Shown here: in pieces, positions 8,305-16,591 of the stretch
Numbering within the stretch: position 1 is the first letter of the stretch
Layout: the number at the start of each line of letters is the position of its first letter
Assembly: GCF_012033695.1 (NCBI RefSeq)
Contig: NZ_JAAVJI010000006.1
Coordinates: 62,001 to 126,000, forward strand
DNA length: 64,000 nt
Source of the DNA: Pseudomonas quercus
GTDB taxonomy: Bacteria > Pseudomonadota > Gammaproteobacteria > Pseudomonadales > Pseudomonadaceae
Direction of reading: 5' to 3'
Program-made: the position numbers and the translations under genes
Notes under the pieces: model-generated
Told to the model about the DNA's origin: nothing
The model's input: the letters and a program-made list of their open reading frames with translations, nothing else
Database searches by the model: none

Positions 8305-9297
8305 ATGGTAGAACAAGACAACGCCGCAGGGTTGGTGCATGCGCGCGTACTCGATGGCCAGGGTGGCGCGCGCGTCATTACTCAGGCGGAGCTGGCGGGC
8401 CTGCAACTTGGCGAACATGAAAGCCTATGGCTGCACTGGGACCGCAGCCATGCCCAAACCCAGGCGTGGCTGCGCGAACGAAGCGGGCTGAACGACTTCG
8501 CCTGTGACCTGTTGCTGGAGGAAAATACCCGCCCTCGGCTGGTGCCCTTGCCCGAGTCTCAATTCCTGCTGTTTCTGCGGGGCATTAATCTGAATCCCGG
8601 CGCGCAGCCTGAAGACATGGTGTCAGTCAGGATTTTCGCTGAAGAGCGCCGGGTGATTTCATTAAGGCTCAGGTCCTTGCGGGCCACTGAGGACCTGGTC
8701 GCTCGGTTGGCGGCAGGTACAGGGCCGAAGAATGCTGCAGACCTGGTCCTGTACCTGGCCGAACGCCTGACCGACCGTATCCAAGCGGTGATCGACCAGC
8801 TCACGGATACCCTTGATACCGAAGAAGAGCGGGTAGACGCGGAAGAAGGGTATGCACCCGAGCATGCCAGCTTGCTGCACCTGCGTCGGCGCACCGCCGG
8901 CCTCAGGCGGTTTCTGGCACCCCAACGTGACCTGTTTGCCTTGCTAGCGCGCAACGGCCCTGGATGGTTCGCGGGGGAGGACAGCGGTTACTGGAATGAG
9001 TTGAACAACAGCCTCATTCGCTACCTGGAGGAGTTGGAGCTCAACCGTGAACGCGTGGCATTGCTGCTCGAAGCCGAAGAGCGTCAGTTGGACGAACGGA
9101 TGAACCGCACCATGTACCGCTTTGGTGTGGTAACCGGGATTTTTCTGCCTATCACCTTTATTACCGGCTTGCTGGGCATGAACGTCGGCGGGCTGCCTGG
9201 CGCTGACAACCCTGAGGGTTTCTTCATTACCTGTGGCATCACCCTGGCGGTGGCGGTGGGGCAATGGTTGCTGTATCGGCGCCTTCGCTGGGTATGA
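8305..9297 (+). CDS. cmaX: CorA/ZntB-type divalent cation transporter CmaX
   Basis: A 330-residue CorA-superfamily protein. A long soluble N-terminal domain, helical at its C-terminal side (residues ~150-260), is followed by two C-terminal membrane helices. The signature after the first helix is G291-M-N-V-G-G-L-P-G, the GMN-type selectivity motif in the form seen in ZntB-like members, so zinc or magnesium transport are both possible. I chose the ATG at 8305 over the GTG at 8293 because the aggaa ribosome site abuts the GTG. The gene heads the conserved cmaX-crfX-cmpX-sigX-oprF neighbourhood of Pseudomonas, which supports the symbol. Confidence 0.88.
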   Translation: MVEQDNAAGLVHARVLDGQGGARVITQAELAGLQLGEHESLWLHWDRSHAQTQAWLRERSGLNDFACDLLLEENTRPRLVPLPESQFLLFLRGINLNPGAQPEDMVSVRIFAEERRVISLRLRSLRATEDLVARLAAGTGPKNAADLVLYLAERLTDRIQAVIDQLTDTLDTEEERVDAEEGYAPEHASLLHLRRRTAGLRRFLAPQRDLFALLARNGPGWFAGEDSGYWNELNNSLIRYLEELELNRERVALLLEAEERQLDERMNRTMYRFGVVTGIFLPITFITGLLGMNVGGLPGADNPEGFFITCGITLAVAVGQWLLYRRLRWV

Positions 9298-9312
9298 GGT
9301 TTTGTGCAAAGG

Positions 9313-9352
9313 ATGTGACCCGGCCTGAGAGCGGTGCGTCTTTGAGTCACAT
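9313..9352. other. Inverted repeat between cmaX and crfX
   Basis: ATGTGAC (9313-9319) and its reverse complement GTCACAT (9346-9352) flank a 26-base spacer just before crfX. It may be a long-loop hairpin or a factor site. No clear terminator T-tract follows. Weak evidence. Confidence 0.25.
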
Positions 9353-9366
9353 TCGTGAGGTAATGC

Positions 9367-9612
9367 ATGCACGATCCATTTGAACAGTCCTTGAAGGACA
9401 TGCTGAACGCTGCGCCCGAAGGCCGTGACGACGATGCCTGTCTTGGCCGGGTGCTCAAGACCGCCAACCGTCAGGTAGGCGCTCAGGACCTGTTCGGGCT
9501 GATCGGGCGCTGCTTCCAGGCCGGTGCGCTCGCCTTAAGCCAGGGTGCGCCGCATGTCACGCCTGTTTCCCGCCGTACCCGTACCGCGCACTGCGCGGAT
9601 AAGGCTGATTGA
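9367..9612 (+). CDS. crfX: CrfX family protein
   Basis: An 81-residue small protein starting MHDPFEQSLKDMLN, which I recognise as CrfX, the conserved Pseudomonas protein encoded between cmaX and cmpX. No catalytic motif, signal peptide or membrane helix is visible; the middle (QVGAQDLFGLIGRCFQAG) could be an amphipathic helix. Its biochemical role is not established to my knowledge; it is tied to the SigX envelope-stress cluster by position. The stop codon at 9610-9612 is two bases before the cmpX ATG, so translation is probably coupled. Confidence 0.88.
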   Translation: MHDPFEQSLKDMLNAAPEGRDDDACLGRVLKTANRQVGAQDLFGLIGRCFQAGALALSQGAPHVTPVSRRTRTAHCADKAD

Positions 9613-9614
9613 AC

Positions 9615-10439
9615 ATGGAACTCGACCTCTGGACCCAAAGCCTGGTCACTGCAATGACCGCCCTGTGGACCAAAGTCGCTGGCTTCATTCCCAACCTCTT
9701 CGGCGCCTTGGTGGTGATCCTGTTGGGGTTTGTGGTCGCCAAGCTGCTCGATGCGCTGTTGTCGCGCGTACTGGCAAAGGTAGGCCTGGACCGCTTGATG
9801 GCAGGCACAGGCCTTACCAAATTGATGAGCCGTGCCGGCGTGCGCGTTCCCATCTCTACGGTGGTAGGGAAAATCGTCTACTGGTTCGTGTTGCTGATTT
9901 TCCTGGTATCGGCGGCCGAATCCCTAGGCTTGCAGCGGGTATCGGCCACGCTGGATGTTCTTGCGCTTTACCTGCCCAAGGTATTCGGGGCAGTGCTGGT
10001 GCTGCTGGTAGGTGTGTTGCTGGCCCAGTTGGTGAACGGCATCGTGCGCAGTGCTGCAGAAGGGGTAGGCATCGACTACGCCGGTGGCCTTGGGCGGGTG
10101 TCCCAATGGTTGGTCATTATCATCAGTATTTCCGTGGCCATCAGCCAACTGGAGATCAAGACCGACCTGCTCAACCATGTCATTGTGATCGCGCTCATAA
10201 CCGTTGGTCTGGCCGTGGCCCTGGCCATGGGCCTGGGAAGCCGTGACATTGCCGGGCAGATCCTGGCGGGCATTTATGTACGTGAGTTGTATCAGGTAGG
10301 CCAGCAGGTGCGTGTTGGCGACCTTGAAGGCCATATTGAAGAAATTGGTACCGTGAAAACAACGGTTGTCACGGAGGAAGGTGAGTGGGTGTCGGTGTCG
10401 AACCGGGTGCTGCTCGCGGAGCAGGTCAGTAGCCGCTAG
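9615..10439 (+). CDS. cmpX: CmpX, small-conductance mechanosensitive-type membrane protein
   Basis: A 274-residue inner-membrane protein of the MscS/TM-helix family. Hydrophobic segments lie near residues 20-45 (FIPNLFGALVVILLGFVVAK), 80-105, 115-140 and 155-200. The short cytoplasmic C-terminus has VGQQVRVGDLEGHIEEIG, the beta-domain motif of MscS proteins. In pseudomonads CmpX is linked to membrane stress and modulates SigX activity; here it lies immediately upstream of sigX. I start at the ATG at 9615, two bases after the crfX stop, rather than the TTG at 9609. Confidence 0.9.
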   Translation: MELDLWTQSLVTAMTALWTKVAGFIPNLFGALVVILLGFVVAKLLDALLSRVLAKVGLDRLMAGTGLTKLMSRAGVRVPISTVVGKIVYWFVLLIFLVSAAESLGLQRVSATLDVLALYLPKVFGAVLVLLVGVLLAQLVNGIVRSAAEGVGIDYAGGLGRVSQWLVIIISISVAISQLEIKTDLLNHVIVIALITVGLAVALAMGLGSRDIAGQILAGIYVRELYQVGQQVRVGDLEGHIEEIGTVKTTVVTEEGEWVSVSNRVLLAEQVSSR

Positions 10440-10467
10440 GCGTGCATATTCTGCTAGTATGCCCGCC
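10439..10467 (+). promoter_or_regulatory. Extended -10 promoter upstream of sigX
   Basis: The sequence contains TGCTAGTAT, an extended -10 (TG-C-TAGTAT, hexamer at 10455-10460). It starts at the last base of the cmpX stop codon. Twenty-four of 29 bases match the element upstream of oprF (11146-11174). Position gives a sigX leader of about 65 nt. Confidence 0.6.
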
Positions 10468-10480
10468 GCGAAAAATTGCC

Positions 10481-10494
10481 GGCCCCTGTGGGCC
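10481..10494 (+). other. Small hairpin in the sigX leader
   Basis: GGCCC-CTGT-GGGCC can form a 5-bp GC stem with a 4-base loop, about 40 bases before the sigX start and just after the putative promoter. It could be a leader structure or a weak cmpX terminator. Confidence 0.35.
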
Positions 10495-10532
10495 GAGCGG
10501 TGCATCTGACCTGACCTGCGGCCTGAACCGTT

Positions 10533-11123
10533 TTGATTAAAGTGCCAACGCCCGCCGTGCGATACGACCCACTAGCACTTTCCGATGAAGAGCTGGTAGC
10601 CCGTTCGCATGAAGAGCTATTCCATGTGACACGTGCCTACGAGGAATTGATGCGCCGTTACCAGCGGACGCTGTTCAACGTATGCTCGCGTTACCTTGGG
10701 AACGATCGAGACGCTGACGATGTCTGTCAGGAAGTGATGCTGAAGGTGCTGTATGGCCTAAAGAATTTCGAAGGTAAGTCGAAATTCAAAACGTGGCTTT
10801 ACAGCATCACTTATAACGAATGCATCACGCAGTATCGGAAGGAGAGGCGCAAGCGCAGGCTAATGGATGCCTTGAGCCTCGATCCGGTGGAAGAAGCCTC
10901 GGAGGAGAAATCCCCGAAGCCTGAGGAGCGTGGCGGTCTTGACCGTTGGCTAGTGCACGTGAACCCGATTGATCGGGAAATCCTGGTGCTGCGTTTTGTC
11001 GCAGAGCTGGAATTCCAGGAAATCGCAGACATCATGCACATGGGTCTGAGCGCGACGAAAATGCGGTACAAACGCGCGCTCGACAAGCTGCGCGAGAAAT
11101 TCGCCAACGTTATGGAAACTTAA
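10533..11123 (+). CDS. sigX: ECF RNA polymerase sigma factor SigX
   Basis: A 196-residue ECF sigma factor with no linked anti-sigma gene, as expected for SigX. Region 2 runs through FNVCSRYLGNDRDADDVCQEVMLK and FKTWLYSITYNECITQYRKERRKR (-10 recognition); region 4 covers IDREILVLRFVAELEFQEIADIMHMGLSATKMRYKRAL in pieces (-35 helix-turn-helix). SigX controls membrane fluidity, fatty-acid synthesis genes and, in part, oprF, which is the next gene. Start: TTG at 10533, chosen because family homology (RYDPLALSDEELVARSH) begins just after it and no ATG is available upstream in frame. A TTG start would lower expression. Confidence 0.95.
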   Translation: MIKVPTPAVRYDPLALSDEELVARSHEELFHVTRAYEELMRRYQRTLFNVCSRYLGNDRDADDVCQEVMLKVLYGLKNFEGKSKFKTWLYSITYNECITQYRKERRKRRLMDALSLDPVEEASEEKSPKPEERGGLDRWLVHVNPIDREILVLRFVAELEFQEIADIMHMGLSATKMRYKRALDKLREKFANVMET

Positions 11124-11145
11124 CGGAACGCGGTTCTCTCTAACT

Positions 11146-11174
11146 GGCGTGCAAGTTCTGCTAGAATTGCCGCC
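11146..11174 (+). promoter_or_regulatory. Extended -10 promoter upstream of oprF
   Basis: TGCTAGAAT (TG at 11159, hexamer TAGAAT at 11162-11167) is a near-consensus extended -10. It lies about 68 bases before the oprF ATG. The 29-bp block around it is 24/29 identical to the one before sigX. I do not see a convincing SigX-type promoter in this stretch. Confidence 0.65.
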
Positions 11175-11234
11175 AAGTTGTCCCACGCAGTCCTGGTGGG
11201 ATCACTTAACAATCACCAGATGGGGATTTAACGG

Positions 11235-12293
11235 ATGAAACTGAAAAACACCTTGGGCCTGGCCATTGGCTCTCTTGTTGCCGCAACCTCTTTCGGCGTA
11301 CTGGCACAGGGCCAAGGCGCTGTCGAGGGTGAGCTGTTCACCAAGAAGTACTACACCGACAGTTCGCGTGACCTGGACGATGCCAACCTGTACGGCGGCT
11401 CGATCGGTTACTTCCTGACCGACGACGTTGAGCTGCGCCTTGGCTACGACGGCATCCACAACATTCGGTCGAACAACGGCACCGATAACCAGAAAATCCA
11501 CGGTGGCAACGCTGCCCTGGACGCCGTGTACCACTTCGGTACCCCAGGTGTAGGCCTGCGTCCGTATCTCTCCGCTGGCTTCTCCCAGCAGAGCATCAGC
11601 AACGTCGAAGCCAAAGGCCACAAAGGTCGTGACCACTCCACCTTCTTCAACGCTGGTGGCGGCGCCAAGTACTACTTCACTGAAAACATCTATGCACGTG
11701 CTGGCGTTGAAGCCATGTACAACATCGACCGTGGCGAGACCGAGTGGGCTCCAAGCGTAGGTGTGGGCGTGAACTTCGGTGGCGGCGCCAAGCAGCAGGA
11801 AGAAGTAGCTGCCGCTCCTGCTCCAGTTGCTGAAGTGTGCTCCGACTCGGACAACGACGGCGTTTGCGACAACGTCGACAAGTGCCCGAACACCCCTGCC
11901 AACACCGCTGTTGACGCTGATGGCTGCCCAGCCGTTGCTGAAACCGTACGTGTTGAGCTGGACGTGAAATTCGACTTCAACAAGTCGGTCGTCAAGCCTA
12001 ACAGCTATGCCGACATCAAGAACTTGGCCGACTTCATGAAGCAGTACCCGGCTACCACCACCACCGTTGAAGGTCATACCGACTCCGTTGGTACCGACGC
12101 TTACAACCAGAAGCTGTCCGAGAAGCGCGCTGCCGCTGTTCGTAACGTTCTGGTTAACCAGTACGGTGTTGAAGGTGGTCGTGTGAACTCTGTCGGCTAC
12201 GGCGAAAGCCGCCCAGTTGCTGACAACGCCACTGACGCTGGCCGCGCGATCAACCGTCGCGTAGAAGCTGAAGTAGAAGCTCAAGCCAAGTAA
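11235..12293 (+). CDS. oprF: Major outer-membrane porin and structural protein OprF
   Basis: A 352-residue OprF. The signal peptide is residues 1-24 (MKLKNTLGLAIG...GVLA, cut before QGQGAVEG). An 8-strand beta-barrel region spans about 25-185. A hinge with four cysteines follows (C202SDSDNDGVC, KCPNTP, DGCP), rich in DxDxDG-like calcium-type repeats. The C-terminal OmpA-like domain (about residues 235-350) binds peptidoglycan through motifs such as EGHTDSVGTDAYNQKLSEKRA. OprF anchors the outer membrane to the wall and acts as a slow nonspecific porin. Codon use is strongly biased and the ATG is preceded by gggattta. A strong intrinsic terminator follows the stop. Confidence 0.98.
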   Translation: MKLKNTLGLAIGSLVAATSFGVLAQGQGAVEGELFTKKYYTDSSRDLDDANLYGGSIGYFLTDDVELRLGYDGIHNIRSNNGTDNQKIHGGNAALDAVYHFGTPGVGLRPYLSAGFSQQSISNVEAKGHKGRDHSTFFNAGGGAKYYFTENIYARAGVEAMYNIDRGETEWAPSVGVGVNFGGGAKQQEEVAAAPAPVAEVCSDSDNDGVCDNVDKCPNTPANTAVDADGCPAVAETVRVELDVKFDFNKSVVKPNSYADIKNLADFMKQYPATTTTVEGHTDSVGTDAYNQKLSEKRAAAVRNVLVNQYGVEGGRVNSVGYGESRPVADNATDAGRAINRRVEAEVEAQAK

Positions 12294-12309
12294 TTGCGCT
12301 GAGTTTCAG

Positions 12310-12339
12310 AAAAAGCCCGGGCATTGCCCGGGCTTTTTT
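12310..12339 (+). terminator. Rho-independent terminator of oprF
   Basis: AAAAA-GCCCGGGC-att-GCCCGGGC-TTTTTT: a perfect 8-bp GC stem extended by A/T pairs, 3-base loop and six T's, starting 17 bases after the oprF stop. Confidence 0.95.
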
Positions 12340-12466
12340 GTGGGCAGGGGTTAGGTGAACCATCAGGTTGAGCCTGGCCTGTAACGAATCTACCACCAGT
12401 GCCGACAAAACCGGTTTCGGCCTATATACTGCCGGCTGTTTTTTGACCATGCCGAGCACGCCGACC

Positions 12467-13507
12467 ATGTACGACCTGGCCCGCCAACTGCTGTTCAAGC
12501 TGTCCGCCGAAACCTCCCATGATCTGTCGCTGGACCTCATCGGTGCCGGTGGCCGGCTGGGCCTTAACCGGCGTTTGGTAAAGGCCCCCGCACCTCTGCC
12601 GGTCAAGGTACTAGGCCTTGAGTTCGAAAACCCAGTAGGGTTGGCGGCAGGCCTGGACAAGAACGGCGCGGCCATCGACGGTTTTGCGCAGCTGGGTTTC
12701 GGGTTTGTGGAAATTGGCACAGTTACACCACGCCCTCAGCCAGGCAATCCACGCCCGCGGCTGTTCCGCCTGCCAGAAGCCACTGCGATCATCAACCGCA
12801 TGGGCTTCAATAACCTGGGTGTCGACCACCTGGTTGCTCAGGTAAAAGCAGCCCGATACACAGGGGTGCTAGGCATCAATATCGGCAAGAACTTCGACAC
12901 ACCCGTGGAGCGCGCTCACGAGGACTACCTGCTGTGCTTGAACAAGGTTCATGAGCACGCCAGCTACGTGACGGTTAACGTGAGCTCGCCCAATACTCCG
13001 GGGCTGCGCAGCCTGCAGTTCGGTGACTCCCTCAAAACCCTGCTCGATGCCTTGGCAAGCCGTCGTGAAGCCTTGGCCCTGAGCAGCGGGCGACGCGTGC
13101 CGCTGGCTATCAAGATCGCGCCCGACATGACCGATGAGGAAACCCTTCAGGTAGCGGCTGCCCTACGCGCTACAGGCATGGACGCTGTGATCGCTACCAA
13201 CACCACACTGTCCCGTGAAGGGGTAGAGGGGCTGCAGCATGGTGAGGAAGCCGGTGGGCTATCAGGTGCCCCGGTGCGTGCAAAGAGTACGCACACCGTG
13301 CGGCTGTTGGCAGGGGCACTGAAAGGCGAGGTTCCGATCATCGCAGCAGGCGGCATTACAGAAGGCGCTCATGCGGCTGAAAAAATCCAAGCCGGGGCCA
13401 GCCTTGTGCAGGTGTATTCAGGGTTCATCTACCGAGGGCCGGCGCTGATCCGGGAGTCAGTGGATGCCATTGCGGCACTGCCGGGCTGGGTCCGTTCAGC
13501 AAAGTGA
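12467..13507 (+). CDS. pyrD: Dihydroorotate dehydrogenase (quinone), class 2
   Basis: A 346-residue class 2 dihydroorotate dehydrogenase that oxidises dihydroorotate to orotate with quinone at the inner membrane, in pyrimidine synthesis. The N-terminal helix [19 protein letters not shown] is the quinone/membrane element that marks class 2. The FMN core shows [21 protein letters not shown], and [12 protein letters not shown] with the catalytic serine. AAGGI and VQVYSGF bind the FMN phosphate. I start at the ATG at 12467, where family similarity begins; the in-frame ATG at 12449 would add six residues. No clear ribosome site separates the two. Confidence 0.95.
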   Translation: MYDLARQLLFKLSAETSHDLSLDLIGAGGRLGLNRRLVKAPAPLPVKVLGLEFENPVGLAAGLDKNGAAIDGFAQLGFGFVEIGTVTPRPQPGNPRPRLFRLPEATAIINRMGFNNLGVDHLVAQVKAARYTGVLGINIGKNFDTPVERAHEDYLLCLNKVHEHASYVTVNVSSPNTPGLRSLQFGDSLKTLLDALASRREALALSSGRRVPLAIKIAPDMTDEETLQVAAALRATGMDAVIATNTTLSREGVEGLQHGEEAGGLSGAPVRAKSTHTVRLLAGALKGEVPIIAAGGITEGAHAAEKIQAGASLVQVYSGFIYRGPALIRESVDAIAALPGWVRSAK

Positions 13508-13517
13508 AGGGAGAGGG

Positions 13518-13548
13518 GCAGGGGCGACCACGCCTGTGGTGCCCCTGC
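13518..13548. terminator. Hairpin between convergent pyrD and rmf
   Basis: GCAGGGGC-g-ACCAC-gcct-GTGGT-GCCCCTGC forms a 13-bp stem with one bulge and a 4-base loop, ten bases after the pyrD stop. There is no T-tract. It probably ends pyrD transcripts and may serve rmf from the other side. A smaller GCGCC/GGCGC hairpin follows at 13578-13594. Confidence 0.6.
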
Positions 13549-13620
13549 AGGTCCATTCACTAAAATGGAATGGGCTAGCGCCTGGATAAGGCGCAGTGAA
13601 ACAGAGGAAACTGTCGGGTG

Positions 13621-13836
13621 TCAGCCGACCGCGTGAAGTTCGTTGAGCCTATGGAGCCCGGCCGTACCGGTCATGCCATCCCAGTTGTCACCACGGCCCT
13701 CGCGCCAGCCATTGATCCACGCTTGCCGGACCGAAGGTAGGGTGAAGGGGCACAGCTCTCGGGATTTGCCACTGAGGCCGTTCTGATAGCCGCGAAGAAA
13801 TGCTCGTTCCAACGGATCACGCTTGAGTCTTCTCAT
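13621..13836 (-). CDS. rmf: Ribosome modulation factor (hibernation factor RMF)
   Basis: A 71-residue, basic RMF. It pairs 70S ribosomes into inactive 100S dimers in stationary phase. The sequence is a near-perfect family match: RDPLERAFLRGYQNGLSGK, ELCPFTLPSVRQAWINGW and GRGDNWDGMTGTAG. The longer open frame (to 14085) is not used; the ATG at 13836 follows a GAGGG ribosome site 12 bases upstream and is where homology begins. It is convergent with pyrD. In this family expression is growth-phase dependent; a structured leader precedes the gene (see 13837-14040). Confidence 0.96.
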   Translation of the reverse strand: MRRLKRDPLERAFLRGYQNGLSGKSRELCPFTLPSVRQAWINGWREGRGDNWDGMTGTAGLHRLNELHAVG

Positions 13837-14040
13837 AGGGTGTAGCCCTCGTTTGTTGACTGATGTCCCGTCGGCCACTGTGGGCCGGGCAGTCATCGAC
13901 TGCCGGTGATAAAGGCCTGCTGCCGGCGTCGCAGGCTTGAAAGGCCTTACCCTTGCGGTAAGGCCTGGCTTCATTTCTAAACAACCTTGAAGGCAGAGGG
14001 AATGAACGTTTTGTAATAAGATATTCACCTTTAGTGCCTT
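13837..14040 (-). promoter_or_regulatory. Structured rmf leader, candidate rmf RNA motif
   Basis: The rmf upstream region contains a strong hairpin, AGGCCTTACC-loop-GGTAAGGCCT (13942-13966, 10-bp stem, 5-base loop). Further GC-rich inverted segments lie nearer the gene (cgccggcagcagg; ggcagtcgatgactgcc). A conserved rmf RNA motif has been reported upstream of rmf in Pseudomonas; this is where it should lie. I infer the identity from position and structure, not from a covariance-model match. The 5' boundary is approximate. Confidence 0.5.
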
Positions 14041-14349
14041 CAGACATAAGGCCGTAACAATTCTTTCACGACGCAGTAAATGCAAGCGATTGAAAGTTCT
14101 AGTGTTTTGTTTCTCCTAAGGGCTTAAAGGCGGTCTTATGAACGCTGCTGATGCGTGTTGATACGATCGACGAAAGGCAGTAACTAATTGTGACCAGATG
14201 AGTTTTAGGCTGTTTGCACGTCTAATCCTTTTTAACGCAAGGGACGTTCAAGCGGCAGGCACAGGCGTGCCGAGGTAGCGTTGGCGGAAACAGCGCTCGA
14301 TCAACCGGCCCGGGAATGCGTTCTCCGGCCCTCTCACAGGCTTTACCGA
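14041..14349. other. Non-coding stretch between rmf leader and rlmL
   Basis: About 300 bp, noticeably more AT-rich than its surroundings, that must hold the rmf promoter (minus strand) and the rlmL promoter (plus strand). I see no gene. The only structure noted is a small hairpin, GGCAC-AGGC-GTGCC, at 14258-14271. Confidence 0.6.
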
Positions 14350-16557
14350 ATGTCCGATGTAGTTGAGCTGTACCTGACCTGCCCTAAAGGCCTTGAAGGC
14401 CTGCTGGCTGAAGAAGCGGCCACCCTAGGCCTGGCTGACGTGCGTGAGCACACCGCTGCTGTACGTGGGGAGGCCAACCTGGAGACGGCCTACCGTTTAT
14501 GCGTATGGTCCCGGCTGGCCAACCGTGTGCTGCTGGTGCTCAAGCGCTTCCAGATGAAAAACGCCGAAGATTTGTACCACGGCGTGCGCGAGGTGGAGTG
14601 GGCCGACCATTTGGAGCCCACTGGCACGTTGGCAGTCGAATTCAGTGGCCATGGTTCGGGCATCGACAACACGCATTTTGGGGCGCTTAAGGTCAAGGAC
14701 GCGATCGTGGACAGCCTGCGCGCCCCAGACGGCCAACGCCCAGGCGTGGACAAGCTCAACCCTGACCTGCGCATTCATTTACGCCTGGACCGCGGCGAAG
14801 CCATTCTGTCGTTGGACCTGTCGGGCCATAGCCTTCACCAGCGGGGCTACCGGCTGCAGCAGGGTGCTGCGCCGCTGAAGGAAAACCTGGCAGCTGCGAT
14901 TCTCATTCGGGCCGGTTGGCCGCGCTTGGCTGCGGAGGGTGGCGCGTTGGCCGACCCCATGTGTGGTGTGGGCACTTTTCTGGTGGAAGCGGCCATGATA
15001 GCCGCCGACCTGGCACCGAACCTTCGTCGCGAGCGTTGGGGGTTCAGTGGCTGGTTGGGGCACGTTCCGGCGGTATGGCGCAAGGTACACGATGAGGCCA
15101 GCGCCCGAGCGCGCGAAGGGCTTTCACGCAAGCCCACTTGGATTCGTGGCTATGAGGCTGACCCCCGGCTGATCCAGCCGGCCCGCAATAACATTGAACG
15201 TGCTGGCTTGAGTGACTGGATCAAAGTCTACCAAGGCGAAGTCGCCACCTTCGAGCCGCGGCCCGACCAGAACCAGAAAGGCTTGGTGGTGTGCAATCCG
15301 CCCTACGGGGAGCGCCTGGGCGACGAGGCCAGCCTGGTCTACCTGTACCAGCATTTGGGCGAACGCCTGCGCCAGGCCTGCTTGAACTGGCAGGCTGCAA
15401 TCTTTACTGCTGCGCCAGACCTGGGCAAGCGCATGGGGATTCGTAGCCACAAGCAATATGCCTTCTGGAACGGCGCCTTGCCTTGCAAGCTCCTGCTCCT
15501 GGATGTGATACCCCAGCAGTTCGTGACCGGTGAGCGCCGCACCGGGCCGGTTGACCCGGCCTCGCAGGCCAATGACCAGCCATCGAGCCCTGCACCGGCT
15601 GTGGCAGAAGCAGCACGGTTGAGCGAAGGCGCACAGATGTTCGCTAACCGCTTGCAGAAAAACCTGGTGAAGCTGGGCAAGTGGGCCCGTCGCGAGGGAA
15701 TAGGGTGCTACCGCGTGTACGACGCCGACATGCCCGAGTATGCCTTCGCCATTGACCTTTACCAGGGCTGGGTCCACGTGCAGGAATACGCAGCGCCCAA
15801 GTCCATCGACCCTCAAAAGGCGCAGGCACGCTTGTTCGATGCACTGGCAGCGATTCCTGTTGCGCTGGGAGTAGACCCCAAACAGGTGGTGCTTAAGCGC
15901 CGTGAGCGGCAGAGCGGTACGCGTCAGTACGAGCGTCAAGGGACTCAAGGCGCCTTCATGGAGGTCACCGAAGCCGGGGCCCGCCTGTTGGTCAACCTCA
16001 CTGACTACCTGGACACCGGGCTGTTCCTTGACCATCGCCCCCTTCGCACACGCATTCAGCGGGAAGCCGAAGGCAAACGGTTCCTCAACCTGTTCTGCTA
16101 CACCGGGGCTGCCACTGTCCATGCCGCCAAGGGCAATGCCCGCTCCACCACCAGCGTAGACCTTTCACGTACCTATCTGGACTGGGCACGCCGCAACCTG
16201 GCGCTCAATGGCCTATCCGAGCGGCACCAGCTGGTTCAGAGCGATGTGATGACGTGGTTGGAGGCAGACCGGGGGGAATATGACCTGATCTTTATCGACC
16301 CACCCACCTTCTCCAACTCCAAGCGTATGGAAGGGGTGTTCGATGTACAGCGGGACCATGTGCGTTTGCTGGACCTGGCCATGGCCCGCCTCGCCACAGG
16401 CGGGGTGCTGTATTTCTCGAACAATTTCCGTCGTTTTGTGATGGACGAAGGCATAGCAGGCCGTTACGCCGTGGAGGACATCAGCCGGCACACCATCGAC
16501 CCGGACTTTGCCCGCAACGAGCGCATTCACCGCGCCTGGCGAATCCAGGCTACGTGA
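14350..16557 (+). CDS. rlmL: Bifunctional 23S rRNA methyltransferase RlmKL
   Basis: A 735-residue fusion of two SAM-dependent methyltransferases. The N-terminal THUMP-RlmL half (residues 1-~400) makes m2G2445 and has the amino-methyltransferase motif VVCNPPYGERLGDE. The C-terminal RlmK half makes m7G2069 and has FLNLFCYTGAATVHAAKGNA as SAM motif I and DLIFIDPPTFSNSKRMEG as its later motif. Both catalytic halves look intact. I start at the ATG at 14350, where the family N-terminus VELYLTCPKGLEGLLAEE begins, instead of the open frame at 14281. A stem-loop follows the stop. Confidence 0.96.
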   Translation: MSDVVELYLTCPKGLEGLLAEEAATLGLADVREHTAAVRGEANLETAYRLCVWSRLANRVLLVLKRFQMKNAEDLYHGVREVEWADHLEPTGTLAVEFSGHGSGIDNTHFGALKVKDAIVDSLRAPDGQRPGVDKLNPDLRIHLRLDRGEAILSLDLSGHSLHQRGYRLQQGAAPLKENLAAAILIRAGWPRLAAEGGALADPMCGVGTFLVEAAMIAADLAPNLRRERWGFSGWLGHVPAVWRKVHDEASARAREGLSRKPTWIRGYEADPRLIQPARNNIERAGLSDWIKVYQGEVATFEPRPDQNQKGLVVCNPPYGERLGDEASLVYLYQHLGERLRQACLNWQAAIFTAAPDLGKRMGIRSHKQYAFWNGALPCKLLLLDVIPQQFVTGERRTGPVDPASQANDQPSSPAPAVAEAARLSEGAQMFANRLQKNLVKLGKWARREGIGCYRVYDADMPEYAFAIDLYQGWVHVQEYAAPKSIDPQKAQARLFDALAAIPVALGVDPKQVVLKRRERQSGTRQYERQGTQGAFMEVTEAGARLLVNLTDYLDTGLFLDHRPLRTRIQREAEGKRFLNLFCYTGAATVHAAKGNARSTTSVDLSRTYLDWARRNLALNGLSERHQLVQSDVMTWLEADRGEYDLIFIDPPTFSNSKRMEGVFDVQRDHVRLLDLAMARLATGGVLYFSNNFRRFVMDEGIAGRYAVEDISRHTIDPDFARNERIHRAWRIQAT

Positions 16558-16591
16558 GCGCTAGCCTCTTATCTGATACCGGGAGGGGTGA

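Noticed and set aside
11175..11234. A SigX-type promoter directly before oprF
   Set aside because: I looked for a distinct ECF-type -35/-10 pair and found none I could defend; only the extended -10 element is clear.
13600..13614. ACAG-N6-CTGT near rmf as a possible LexA site
   Set aside because: The half-sites are in the wrong order and spacing for LexA (needs CTGT-N8-ACAG).
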